Assembly: GCA_965240325.2 (NCBI GenBank)
Contig: OZ251235.1
Span: 372,001 to 436,000, forward strand
Direction: 5' to 3'
Source: Rebecca billardiae RCC1528
Lineage: Eukaryota > Haptophyta
Length of the DNA: 64,000 nt
Shown here: piece after piece, positions 21,701 to 31,555 of the stretch
How positions within the stretch are numbered: position 1 is the first letter of the stretch
Layout: each line of letters opens with the position of its first letter
Made by a program: the position numbers and the translations under genes
The notes under the pieces: generated by a model
The model's input: the letters and a program-made list of their open reading frames with translations, nothing else
The model's database searches: none
What the model was told of the DNA's origin: nothing

Positions 21701-21724
21701 CCGTACCTCCCGCCGGGTGGCGAC

Positions 21725-24700
21725 ATGCGTGACCAGCTCCCGCCGCGAGCTCTCGTCCTCAAGCCGCAGGACCTCCGCACGGCCATCTCCGTTCTTGTGG
21801 TCATGGTCACGTCGAAGCCGGACATGGACGTCGCGCTCGCGTTCTCCAACCCGTCCTCGCCCCTCGAGCCGGGCAAGGACGATACCGGCGCGGACAAGCC
21901 CATCGTCTGCCCCCCGTCCACCGCCGCCGCCACCATCCAGGCCAAGCAGCTGCGCACGCAGGCTTTCATCGTGCAGTTGCTTCTCAAGGCGGTCGCTCCT
22001 CGCATCCTCGACCCGATCATCGCGCAGTTGCAGCACTCGGGTCTCGGGCTCGAGCTGTCTCATCTCGTCAACGCGCTCAACGTGCGCTGCAACAGCTCCC
22101 GCCCCTCCTCGCTCGTCGCCAAGCTGTACGCCCTGCTCTCGATCAAACTGTCGCCGGGCGAGAGCTTCCACGCCTTTGCTGCCCGCGTGATGTCCAACGC
22201 CACGGAGCTGCGCGGCGTCGAGATCAAGGACGACATCTTCACGCTCGTCGTGATCCTCGTGAACCTCTACGGCCGCAACCCGTCCTTCGTCAGCTCGGTG
22301 ATCGCGACGATGAACGACCAGCCCATCTCGGTGGAGGATCTCATCGAGCGCGTGCACGATCTCGACCGCGTCGCCGCCGCCGCCAACGGCACGAACCCCA
22401 ACCGCCAGGCCGTCAACGCGCTCACCTCCAAGGGCCAGCCCGGCGCATCCATGCCTCCTACCCCGTGCAAGTACTGCGGCGGCATGCACTGGAACCGCGA
22501 CTGCCCGAACCGCCCCCAGACGTCCACCTCGCGCTCCTCGGGCGCGACGCCCGCAGCCGACGCTCGCTCCGGCGGCGCGCGCCGCCCGACTCACAAGTCC
22601 AACAAGCTCCAGCGCGTGCCCTCCGCGCCCTCGCAGTCGCAGCCGCAGCCGACGCCGCAGCGGGCGAAGCCGTCGGCGACCACGACGCGCGTGCGGCTCA
22701 TCCAGGACGGCACGCCGACGCTCAACGCCATCTCCATCTCGGGCTCGGCGTCAGGCCCCAACTCGCAGCCGGCGGCGACCGACGCTGACGCGCCGCCGCC
22801 GCCGCCCGCCAACTCGCAGCCGCCCGCCGACTCGCCGCTGTCGCGGGCGCGCTTCAACTCGCTGCCGACGCTCGTCCTCACGCCGTCGTCGCGGCAGCCC
22901 GCCGGCGCGCCGCCGCCGCCGCCGGCGCCCGCCAACTCGCCGCCGCCCGCCGACCCGCAGCTGTCGCGGGCGCACTCCAACTCGCAGCCGGCGCTCACCA
23001 ACACGCCGCCGCTGCCGCCGCCCGCCGACTCGCAGCAGCCGGCGCTGTCGCTCATCGACCAGCAGCCGGCGCTCTACTCGCCGCCGCCGCCGCTGTTCGA
23101 CCCGCCGACGCAGGCCAGCTCGCCGCCGCCGCCCTTCGGCCCGCCGTCGCCGCCGACGCAGGTCGACTCGCCGTCGCCGCCGGCGTCTGAGGCCGGCTCC
23201 CCGATCCAGCTCGCGACGGCGGCCGAGCTCGAGCGCGGCCAGAATGTGCTCATCATGGCGTTGCGCCAGTCCATCCGCAAGCCCGCCTCCTACGAGCCGT
23301 TCCACCTCAAGCCGTTCCGTCTCGCCAACCCCCCGGACGACCGCGACGACTCCGCCTCCGACTCGGCCTCGGAGACGGACGATGAGCTGCCGGACCTTGT
23401 CCCGTGCACTCCCTCGACCACGACCGCGGCCTCGGACACGTCCGACGACTGCCCCAGCCTGGACGACGTCTCCACCGCGGGCAACTACACCTACCCGATC
23501 GGCCACCTCGGCCAGCTCACCGGAGGGCCGCTCGCGCTCAACCCGTACGAGTCCCTCGCCGCAGCCGCCGCGGCCGAGGCCGAGATCCATCGCGCACGGC
23601 CTCTCTTTGGCGCCGGCGCCTACATCGATGACCTGATCGTCCAGTACGAGCCGCCGCCGCCGCGGTTCAAGCCGGAGGGTCGGCTCCGCGCGCTCTTCAA
23701 GTCCTCGCACGGTGCCTTCCTCTTCCTCGTCGCGCTCGCCGTCCTCGCCATCATCTCGATCCTCGCCGCGGTCACCTGCTGCGCCCGCACCGGCCCGCCC
23801 GTCATCTGCGGCGTCTCCCGCTCGTTTGACCCGATCAACCCGACCTGCATCCAGCAGCAGTTGCTCGCCGATCCGGAGGAGATTGAGAACGTGCACTCGA
23901 CGATCTCCTTCGCCATCGGCACGCCGTTCACAGGCGACATCGCCCAGGCGAGCATCTCGATCATGATCGACACCGGCGCGGACACCACCATCGCCTCGAC
24001 CGCGTTCTCTCGGTTTGCCGCCAAGTCCTTCCGCCAGTTCTCGGAGGCGCGCGCGGCGAACGGCACGCGGATCAAGATCAACACCTCGGCCGCGTTCGCC
24101 CTCGGCATGCGCTCGATCGACGGCGACCTCATCACGCTGCCGCTCATGGACGTCCCGCTCTCTCCAGACGTCCCGGGCTTCTACATGAGCGACACTTGGC
24201 TGACCCGCCTCGGCATCTCGTTCATCTCGCTCGCGGCGCCGACCACCTTCATGTCCGGCGCCACCCCGATCCACGCGCAGGGCGGCCGGTACCTGCTGTA
24301 CGGCGACAAGCTCGTTCCTCTGCACGGCCGCGATCTCGCATGCGCCGTCTTCATCCCGGACGACGACTCGCCGTCGCCCACCATCGCCGCGTCCGGCCTC
24401 CACGTGCCGCCCGCCCCGCTCCAGTCCTCGCTGCCGCCGCCGCCGGCGCAGCCGCCCACGTCCGACGGCGCTCTCGTCATCGTGACCATGGACCAGGCCT
24501 CGCAGACCGCCGACCTCGCGCCGGACGACGACACGTTCTGCGACGAGTGCTGCGTCGAGTTCAAGGACACCGACGAGCTCTCGCGCGTCGCTCACCTCCG
24601 GCTCGGCCACGCTCACGCAGCTGCCGTCAACCGCACGCTCGCCGCATCCAAGCACCTCGGCGCGCGCAACCTCAAGTCGGACTGCTCGTGCGCGCTCGCC

Positions 24701-27445
24701 AAGATGAAGCGCAACTCGTTCACGTCCACGTCGCCCCGCTCGGAGAAGGCGTTCGTGCTCGTCCATGTCGACGTCGCCGGCTACGTCGACGGCAAGTTCA
24801 TCGTGAACCCGGACGATTTTGCCAAGTTCTACGTGATCGTGTTTGTCGACGACTACACCCGGGCCGGCTTCATCTACTTCCTCGACCGCCGCTCGGACGC
24901 ACCGGAGGCGATGCGACGCTTCATCGACGACATGTCGGTCTACGGCCACACCGTCAGCCGCTTCCGCGTCGACGGCGCCCCCGAGCTCAACTCGACCGAC
25001 TGGGAGGGCATCTGCCGCGCGCACGGCATCGCCCCCAACCAGGTCACGCCGCCCGACACGCCGCAGCACAACCCGATCGCCGAGCGCTTCATCCAGACGC
25101 TCTTCAACGCGGCGCGCTCGATCCTGTTCCACTCCAAGCTGCGCATCGACGCCTACGCCAAGGACGCGCTGCGCCACGCCGCGTACATCATCCGCCGCAT
25201 CGCCACGCCGGTGACGTTCGACAAGACGCCGTTCGAGCTGCTGCGCGGCTTCCCGCCAGATCTCGCTCAGCTGCGTGTCTTCGGCTGCGTCGCCTACGTC
25301 GTGCCGCCGAACACGCACTTCAAGAAGCTCGACCCGCGCGCCGTCATGGGCGTCTACGTCGGCCACGGCGACGACGGCCACATGGTGAACGTCCCGCCCA
25401 AGAACCGCACGCGCTACACGAAGGCGATCATCGTACGCGTGCCCGGCGACGGCCAGATCGTCCCGGACATGTTCATCATCTCGCACCACTTGCGCTTCGA
25501 CGAGGACACGCTCTACGTCGACCACCCCGACGCCGCTCACATCGCGCGCGACCCGCTCGCCGCCGCGCCGCAGCTGCCGCCGACGTCGCCGCCGCTCGAC
25601 CTCCATGCTGCCGATGTGGGTAATGGGGGAAGTTCCCACGGCGCCGTCCGGCGCCGCGATGGCGCTGGCGCATTCGGACACGCTGAGCGGGTGGGGGACG
25701 CACCGCACGCCTACGTCGGAGACGCTGACGACGACGCCGCCGGCGCCGAGGACTCCCTCGATGTCGACAACGCGCTCAACGACGACGACCCGCCCTCATC
25801 TCGCACGCGCGCGCGCGCACACGTCAACTCGGTCGCGTCGCCGACTTACTCCAAGCTGCCGCGCATCTACGCGCTCCTGCTCTCCATCGGACTCTCGGAC
25901 ACGCCGACGGCGGTGCAAGCACTCAACGGCCCGCATGCGACGCAGTTCGCCGCCGCTCTCGACGCCGAGTACGCCTCCATCCTGGCCAACAACACGTGGG
26001 TGGAGGTGCCGCGCAAGCCGGGGATGCGCACGCTGAAGGCGGCGCCCGTGTTCAACATCAAGCGCGACAAGAAGGGCAACATCAAGCGGTTCAAGGCCCG
26101 CGTCGTGGGCAAGGGCTTCACGCAGATCGAGGGCATCGACTACGACGAGACGTTCTCCTCGGTCGTCCGCTACGAGACCCTCAAGATGATCATCGCCATC
26201 GCCGCGGCCAAGCAGCGCCGCCTCTTCCACGGCGACTTCACGACGGCGTACCTCAACGCGCCGATCGACTACGAGATCTACCTCGAGCTGCCGCTCGGGT
26301 ACAAGCCGAAGACGAAGGGCGACGTCGTGCTGCGCCTCCTCAAGAGCCTCTACGGTCTCAAGCAGTCCGGCCGCAACTGGCGTCTCATGATCGACGACTG
26401 GATGAAGGAGTACGGGTTCGCGCAGAGCCAGGCCGACCCGTGCCTCTATGTCCTCAACACGCAGTCGGGCATCATCGCCGTGTGCATCTACGTGGACGAC
26501 ATGCTCATCCTCGACGACAGCGACGACCCGACCGCCTGCGACAACTTCATCTCGAAGATCACATCCTCGTACAAGATGACCATCACGGCCGACATCGACG
26601 GCTACCTGTCGGCCACGCTCACGCGCTCCAAGGACGGCATCATGGTGACCGTCACCAAGAACATCCTCGAGCTCCTCGAGAAGACGGGCTTCATGAACTG
26701 CAACACGTCCGACACGCCGATGACCGAGGGCCTCAAGCTCGGCCCGTGCTCCGAGTCGGACGCGCTCGACGCGGAGACGACGACGTTCTTCCGCTCCGTG
26801 GTCGGCTCGCTCATCCACATCACGCAGTTCCGCCCGGACATCGCCTACGCCGTCGGCACGCTCACCCACTTCATGTCAAAGCCGGGCAAGAAGCACCTCG
26901 GGGCTGCCAAGCGCATCATCCGCTACCTCGCCGGCACGCCGAACCTCGGCCTCTTCTTCCGCTCGGGCTCGGACGTCACGCTCATCGCGTACGTGGACGC
27001 TGACTACGCCAACGATCTCCACGACGAGCGCAAGTCTGTCACCGGCTACGTGATGCACCTCTGCGGCTCGACGGTGAGCGGCCGCCGCGAGAAGCAGCGC
27101 ACGACGGCTCTGAGCTCGACCGAAGCTGAGTACATGGCCGTCACCTCCGCCGGCAAGGAGATCATCTTCATGCGCAAGCTGCTCACCGACCTCGGCTACC
27201 CGCAGCTCGCGCCGACCAAGCTCTTCGAGGACAACAAGGCGGTGGTGGACCTCACGGACAACGAGAAGTACCACAACCGCACCAAGCACATCGACGTCCA
27301 GTACCACTGGAACCGTCAGCACGCCCGCGCCGGCACCTTCAAGCTCTTCTTGATCCCCGGCACCGAGAACCCGGCCGACATCATGACCAAGCCGCTCGGC
27401 CCGGCCGCCTTCCTCAAACTTCGTGCTCAGCTCCTGGGCATGTAA
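21725..27445 (+). CDS. Copia gag-pol polyprotein, intact, with internal membrane segment
   Basis: 1,906 residues in a single frame. Gag-like helical region 1-230; zinc knuckle CKYCGGMHWNRDC (~248, CX2CX3HX4C); long Pro/Ser spacer (~330-500); acidic Ser-rich linker. A strongly hydrophobic stretch then appears at ~664-687 (FLFLVALAVLAIISILAAV), followed by aspartic protease DTGADTT (~749). The GAG-pre-integrase segment (HLRLGHAH) and integrase have Asp1016, Asp1083 and Glu1120 (DX36E). RT has the YVDDMLI active site (~1589) preceded by KARVVGKGFTQIEGIDYDET and LKSLYGLKQSGRNW. RNase H includes YVDADYAND and ALSSTEAEYMA, ending at ADIMTKPL. No frameshift separates gag from pol. The hydrophobic segment is not part of the usual copia plan. 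Confidence 0.95.
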   Translation: MRDQLPPRALVLKPQDLRTAISVLVVMVTSKPDMDVALAFSNPSSPLEPGKDDTGADKPIVCPPSTAAATIQAKQLRTQAFIVQLLLKAVAPRILDPIIAQLQHSGLGLELSHLVNALNVRCNSSRPSSLVAKLYALLSIKLSPGESFHAFAARVMSNATELRGVEIKDDIFTLVVILVNLYGRNPSFVSSVIATMNDQPISVEDLIERVHDLDRVAAAANGTNPNRQAVNALTSKGQPGASMPPTPCKYCGGMHWNRDCPNRPQTSTSRSSGATPAADARSGGARRPTHKSNKLQRVPSAPSQSQPQPTPQRAKPSATTTRVRLIQDGTPTLNAISISGSASGPNSQPAATDADAPPPPPANSQPPADSPLSRARFNSLPTLVLTPSSRQPAGAPPPPPAPANSPPPADPQLSRAHSNSQPALTNTPPLPPPADSQQPALSLIDQQPALYSPPPPLFDPPTQASSPPPPFGPPSPPTQVDSPSPPASEAGSPIQLATAAELERGQNVLIMALRQSIRKPASYEPFHLKPFRLANPPDDRDDSASDSASETDDELPDLVPCTPSTTTAASDTSDDCPSLDDVSTAGNYTYPIGHLGQLTGGPLALNPYESLAAAAAAEAEIHRARPLFGAGAYIDDLIVQYEPPPPRFKPEGRLRALFKSSHGAFLFLVALAVLAIISILAAVTCCARTGPPVICGVSRSFDPINPTCIQQQLLADPEEIENVHSTISFAIGTPFTGDIAQASISIMIDTGADTTIASTAFSRFAAKSFRQFSEARAANGTRIKINTSAAFALGMRSIDGDLITLPLMDVPLSPDVPGFYMSDTWLTRLGISFISLAAPTTFMSGATPIHAQGGRYLLYGDKLVPLHGRDLACAVFIPDDDSPSPTIAASGLHVPPAPLQSSLPPPPAQPPTSDGALVIVTMDQASQTADLAPDDDTFCDECCVEFKDTDELSRVAHLRLGHAHAAAVNRTLAASKHLGARNLKSDCSCALAKMKRNSFTSTSPRSEKAFVLVHVDVAGYVDGKFIVNPDDFAKFYVIVFVDDYTRAGFIYFLDRRSDAPEAMRRFIDDMSVYGHTVSRFRVDGAPELNSTDWEGICRAHGIAPNQVTPPDTPQHNPIAERFIQTLFNAARSILFHSKLRIDAYAKDALRHAAYIIRRIATPVTFDKTPFELLRGFPPDLAQLRVFGCVAYVVPPNTHFKKLDPRAVMGVYVGHGDDGHMVNVPPKNRTRYTKAIIVRVPGDGQIVPDMFIISHHLRFDEDTLYVDHPDAAHIARDPLAAAPQLPPTSPPLDLHAADVGNGGSSHGAVRRRDGAGAFGHAERVGDAPHAYVGDADDDAAGAEDSLDVDNALNDDDPPSSRTRARAHVNSVASPTYSKLPRIYALLLSIGLSDTPTAVQALNGPHATQFAAALDAEYASILANNTWVEVPRKPGMRTLKAAPVFNIKRDKKGNIKRFKARVVGKGFTQIEGIDYDETFSSVVRYETLKMIIAIAAAKQRRLFHGDFTTAYLNAPIDYEIYLELPLGYKPKTKGDVVLRLLKSLYGLKQSGRNWRLMIDDWMKEYGFAQSQADPCLYVLNTQSGIIAVCIYVDDMLILDDSDDPTACDNFISKITSSYKMTITADIDGYLSATLTRSKDGIMVTVTKNILELLEKTGFMNCNTSDTPMTEGLKLGPCSESDALDAETTTFFRSVVGSLIHITQFRPDIAYAVGTLTHFMSKPGKKHLGAAKRIIRYLAGTPNLGLFFRSGSDVTLIAYVDADYANDLHDERKSVTGYVMHLCGSTVSGRREKQRTTALSSTEAEYMAVTSAGKEIIFMRKLLTDLGYPQLAPTKLFEDNKAVVDLTDNEKYHNRTKHIDVQYHWNRQHARAGTFKLFLIPGTENPADIMTKPLGPAAFLKLRAQLLGM

Positions 27446-27700
27446 GGCCTCGCCGCACACACGAAGTCCCAGTGCTACATCGGTCGCCGCTCGTCGGACG
27501 CACATTGACCTCGCGCTGTCTCTTCTGAACGGAGACGCTGCCGGCACCGACTCGCCCGACTTCTACATCGTCTACTCGGACAACCGCTCCGACGCATGCA
27601 TCCCATACGGCAACATCGCATCATCTACAATCACACGACGGTCACACGTCTACACCCAGTCCCTTCGGGTCGACCAGGTTTCGTACGACCACCGCTGCGA

Positions 27701-27711
27701 TTGGGTGGGGG
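27701..27711 (+). promoter_or_regulatory. Polypurine tract
   Basis: TTGGGTGGGGG abuts the 3' LTR; it is purine-rich and correctly placed for plus-strand priming. Confidence 0.7.
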
Positions 27712-28038
27712 TGTCAAGATCCAACGTTACCGGACTCGCTCTCCTGTGCGTACACACCCGGATCACCAACCGTCACTGGACACCACATACGCCGACTCTC
27801 ATTATCAGGTCGGCATCACTCTTACTCCCATCATGGTTCATTTCACGACTTACCCGTTGATGGCTATCAGTGCCTCCTACACGGTCCTAGGACTGTCGGA
27901 TGCCCCCCTAGTGACCGGCTCGTTCAGTTCGTACCGCTTCGCATTGCATCAGTCGAACCTCCGTCTCTCGGGGCATCCTCGCCCCCCTCGTCACGCTCTC
28001 GGGCCTCACGGCCCTGTCGCTCTCTTCACCCTTTGACA
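27712..28038 (+). repeat. 3' LTR
   Basis: Same length and ends as the 5' LTR, with one substitution found by eye. Followed directly by the CAGCG target duplication. Confidence 0.95.
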
Positions 28039-28580
28039 CAGCGGAGCGTTCCCGGGACACCTGTATACACATGCGAAAATTTTGCCCGGACTGGGTAACT
28101 AGTTATAGAAAATAGAGGCTTCTGAATATATAACCTATTGTAGAGGTCGGGCTGATGACGATCGATCCATCTTAGGCCGTAAGTAATATTGTCCAAGCCG
28201 ACCAAGCCACCAAGTAACCAAGGGACCGCCTGGGGTGGTCTAGGAGCTGTTGAACATTTGTAGATCGCATCCGAGACGAGGCAGCGATCCCGCCCATTGC
28301 AGCAGTGTCAAGATGTAACGACGAGCTCTAAAGTCTAGTGACCGGACTGGGGGGGGGGGGGGTGGACCGAAGCCGGAGCCCATAAATATTGCGCTGCGTC
28401 ATGCGCGCATCATCATCATCGTCGCCTGCTGAACGTTACGGTCGTCATCACTCAGCACGGCTCACAGCCTTTGTCATCAGTTATTGACCGTAATAATCCG
28501 TATAGCGCGGCTTACACGCTATAGACTCAGTGATGACTCCACGCGGCTCGGACCTATAACTCGCGGCAGTACCGATAAAC

Positions 28581-28581
<1 letters not shown>

Positions 28582-28628
<47 letters not shown>

Positions 28629-28680
28629 GCTCTCTCTCGTCTAGCTCTCTCTCTCTCTCTAGTCTCTGACTCTCTCTCGG
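28582..28680. repeat. (CT)n microsatellite
   Basis: An almost pure CT run (28582-28617) is followed by interrupted CT repeats. It generates a Leu/Ser ORF of no significance. Confidence 0.95.
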
Positions 28681-28743
28681 CTCTTACTTTACTCTCTCTA
28701 TCTAGTAGTATCTATACGACTGCGCTGCTATAACTATTTCGGC

Positions 28744-28746
<3 letters not shown>

Positions 28747-28798
<52 letters not shown>

Positions 28799-28820
28799 CG
28801 ACGTGGTATGCAACGGGCAG
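28747..28820. repeat. (TA)n array with TTAACGACGTGG tail
   Basis: About 24 TA units are followed at once by TTAACGACGTGGTATGCAAC. The same tail follows TA arrays at 39875 and 40592, so it is a dispersed repeat anchored to TA microsatellites. Confidence 0.8.
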
Positions 28821-29465
28821 TATATATATATAATATTATTGTAATTAACTGCTAGCGGCTACCCGGAGGCCCAGGAGGCAGGACACTACACAGTCTGTCA
28901 CAGTGAATCCTAAAACTACTATACGACGACGGCTGACCGTGATATATGACGCCGAGGACAATGCGCGACGTAGTTGGTACCGCTGTTGGTGCCGCGTCGC
29001 GTCAGACTGTCGGCCTGTCGGCTGTCGGCTGTCGCCGCGATGTCCGGGGCGGGCAGGTCACGCACTGGCGCAGTGCCCGTGGTGACGCTCGCTCGTGACT
29101 CGTTCTGTTGATGGGGAGCCATCGCGCACTCGGGCAGGCGGCAGCGCGCTCCGTCTCCGTGGACAGACTGGCATGCGTCGCCTCCGACCCGCGCCGTCGC
29201 CCGCGGCATCAGCCTCGGCACTCCGAGTCGCTCTGCGTGGCCCGGGGTCGGGAGCGGAGGAGCGGCATTGCTGCCAGGCTGCTTCCACCCAAGCACGGGC
29301 TGCAAGCAGCAGGTCGAAGGCGTCGCCTGCCCGGCGGCAGGCTCGAGCGCTGAGCGCACCACACGGCAGCGGCGAGAAGGAAGAGAGGGTTCGCCAGCTG
29401 GCCGAGCCCGCTGTCGGGCACGGCCAGGGAGGCGCGCAGCGGCACCAGGCAGCGGCGCTCCGCGT

Positions 29466-30472
29466 CTAGTCTGCCTTGCGGTGGCCGTTGCCGTTCGCGG
29501 CCGCAGGCTTGGGCTTGCCAAAGGTGAAGTAGCTCCGCAGCCCGCCCTTGAGCAGGATGTACGTGTACCCGGTGGAGAGGAGCGTGATGAACGCCACCCC
29601 GCCGGTGATCACGTAGAACGCCGTTTTCTGCCCCGCCGCCACGTAGTCGTCGTACCGAGGCAGCAGGTACTGGAAGGTGGCCTGCGGGCGGGCGCCGCGC
29701 GGGCAGAGTCGCGGGCCCGTAGCGCACGCGGGGTCGTGGGTGCGCCGGCGCGGCGCGGCGCACGGACGCGAGGAGCGCGTCGGCGGCGTGCACGGCGGCG
29801 CCTCTCTCTCCCGAGCGCGCGCGCGCGCACCCACGGCATGATCACGATCCGCGTGAGCACGTAGGTGAGCAGCAGCACTGCGGCGTTGAGCGCGTACGCG
29901 CCGTTGCTCGGCGTGCGCGGCTGCACCTTCAGCTGGTACCACCGCACGTCGAGGAAGAGGTTGGAGATCTCCGTGAGGTAGCCGCACGCGGAGAGCCAGG
30001 TGATCAGGTGCGCGTCGCCCGCGCCGTACAGCGTCGCCGCTTCGCGCTCCATCACCGGGTAGTGCCCGACGACCATCACGATGTGGTGGATCACGATCGG
30101 GAAGTTGAGCGTCGGCGCCGCGTAGAAGCAGAAGTCGGAGAGGAAGTAGCCGAGCGAGTACGCGAGCGTAGGCGGCCACACGTCGTAGCGCTCAAAGACG
30201 GTGACGGCGATCGCCGCCGCGCTGACCACCAGCGCGTGCACGAAGCCCACCGCGTACGCAGCGAGGAGTGTGGCCGCACTCCGCGGAGTCTCCTTCTTTG
30301 CGCGCAACTTCGCGGTCAGCCACGAGCTCCAGGCCACGCGCATCACGAGCAGCGTGAGAATGACATGCGCGGCGAACGAGGCGAGGACGACGTACTCGAT
30401 CGTGGTGTCAGTCTCGTAGAGCCCGACGACGAACGGCGAGCGCGCGCTCGCGCTGGCGCCCTTCGCCGGCAT
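29466..30472 (-). CDS. TLC-domain (TRAM-LAG1-CLN8) multi-pass membrane protein
   Basis: Exons complement(30472-29831) and complement(29681-29466), 285 residues; the intron is 149 nt, GTGCGC...GCAG. It has several hydrophobic segments, among them YVVLASFAAHVILTLLVM, LLAAYAVGFVHALVVSAAAI, LAYSLGYFLSDFCFY, ALNAAVLLLTYVLTRIVIM and AFYVITGGVAFITLLSTGY. The TLC signature is visible as YFLSDFCFYAAP and the paired histidines of PIVIHHIVMVVGHYPVM. It more resembles the TMEM56/TLCD group than catalytic ceramide synthases, since the extended Lag1p motif is incomplete; a role in membrane lipid composition is therefore family inference. It has a short basic C-terminus. It is divergent from the acetyl-CoA carboxylase gene. 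Confidence 0.85.
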
Positions 30473-30612
30473 CGCGCCCAGTCACGCTTGGTCAAGAGAT
30501 GCGAGCACTGGCGCACTGCTGCGCGCTCCCACAAGGTCGTCTGGATCGGCGCGATGCGGTTTTATTTACGGCTTTACCCCCATACGCCGCCGGACGACTC
30601 GACGAGTATGGT

Positions 30613-31368
30613 ACAGGTGGATACGGGTGATCTGGACAGTTTACTAAGAATAAGAGACGCACACAGCTCAGGCAGGCGAGATTGACGCCCGCCAACTGTC
30701 ACCGCCCATGAAGCCGTCGCCGATGGTAGCGCCGCCGGAAAACCAAATTCCCCTTTATAACGGGCTCCGGGTGATCAGACTGGCGGCCGAAGCCTCCAGC
30801 GGCCGACCCAACTCACGCGGAGGCCTCCCTGGGAGCATTGGGGTCGAAGGGGCGCCAGGGACGGACTTCAGGGGGTCCCTGGAGTTCCGCCGCAGCGCGC
30901 TTTCTGCGCTGCGGGCCCGTCTCCGCGCGTGGCGGCCGCAATGGCACTGTCCAATTAGCCCCTGGCACTGGCTGAGGCATGGGAATCGAGCTCAGAGACG
31001 CGCGCGCGGAGGAAAAGCGTGTGCAGCGGCTCGGACGGTTGCTCTGGGACCTACCCACGCCAGCGCAACCGCGCCTTGCCTCGGAGTCCGCCCTTCCTGA
31101 GTCCGCGCACGCGCCTTGCGGCTTGAAACGCTGGCGTTCGCCCTTGTGCGCGGGACTCACGAAACAAGGCGAAGGCGGCGAGAAGCGCGACCTGGCGCGT
31201 GCGCAGACGACGTCTCACGACCAGGTGAGTTCAGCGAACATCGTGCGCCGTCGTGGCGACCCGCCAGTGGGCGCTCGTGCTCGTTCGCCCACGAGCCCTC
31301 GCCACGAGGCCCGCCGCCCGCTGAGTGTCCAGATAGCCCCTGTGTCCAGTTAGCCCGTATCCACCTGT
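30613..31368 (+). mobile_element. Non-autonomous DNA transposon, copy A (756 bp)
   Basis: Terminal inverted repeats begin ACAGGTGGATACGGG at both ends (15 perfect, then CTGGACA again matching after a 4-nt mismatch). A 5-bp duplication ATGGT flanks it (30608-30612 and 31369-31373). The subterminal word TGTCCA(A/G)(A/T)TAGCCC occurs three times near the right end and interior (about 30950, 31326, 31342), as expected for transposase-binding sites. Relative to copy B it has an extra 160 bp (30641-30800); otherwise the two look identical by eye. There is no transposase. It fills most of the space between the TLC gene and the ACCase start, 140 bp and 187 bp away respectively. Confidence 0.9.
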
Positions 31369-31555
31369 ATGGTCGTCAAGCCATGCTGCAGCCCAGATCT
31401 CGATTTCATGAGATATCACCCCGTCCGCCGCTCACGTGGCGCGCACGCACGGCGCATCTCTCCGGTGAAGGTCAATTTGCCGCGCGCTGCATCCGTCATC
31501 ATCGTCGGACTTTGCCGGCATCGCCGCCACGCGGACGCTCGCTGGCGCCCTCTTC

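Larger units (their letters stand above)
21349..28038 (+). mobile_element. Complete Ty1/copia LTR retrotransposon
   Basis: A 6,690-bp element with paired 327-bp LTRs, each beginning TGTCAAG and ending TTTGACA (a 7-bp terminal inversion). It is bordered by an exact 5-bp target duplication, CAGCG (21344-21348 and 28039-28043). The LTRs differ at the single position I could find (ACTCGCATT versus ACTCTCATT), and the 1,906-codon gag-pol frame is uninterrupted, so the insertion is recent. Order: 5' LTR, primer-binding site, gag-PR-IN-RT-RNase H, purine-rich tract, 3' LTR. IN before RT is the copia order. Confidence 0.97.
28044..29465. other. Intergenic with microsatellites, no gene recognised
   Basis: Near 28305 a short piece (TGTCAAGATGTAACG) resembles the LTR start and may be a relic. 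A 13-G run lies near 28350. A CT-rich block and a TA array follow (separate entries). ORFs between 28900 and 29465 are uninformative. Confidence 0.55.

Noticed and set aside
22751-25708. 985-codon minus-strand ORF inside the retrotransposon
   Set aside because: Antisense shadow of gag-pol, with Arg/Val-rich composition and no domains.
28303-28340. Possible solo LTR start (TGTCAAGATGTAACG)
   Set aside because: Only about 15 nt resemble the LTR start, and similarity stops at once.
30813-31160. 115-codon ORF present identically in both DNA transposon copies (also 51989-52336)
   Set aside because: Identity is explained by recent transposition; composition is not transposase-like and no motif is seen.
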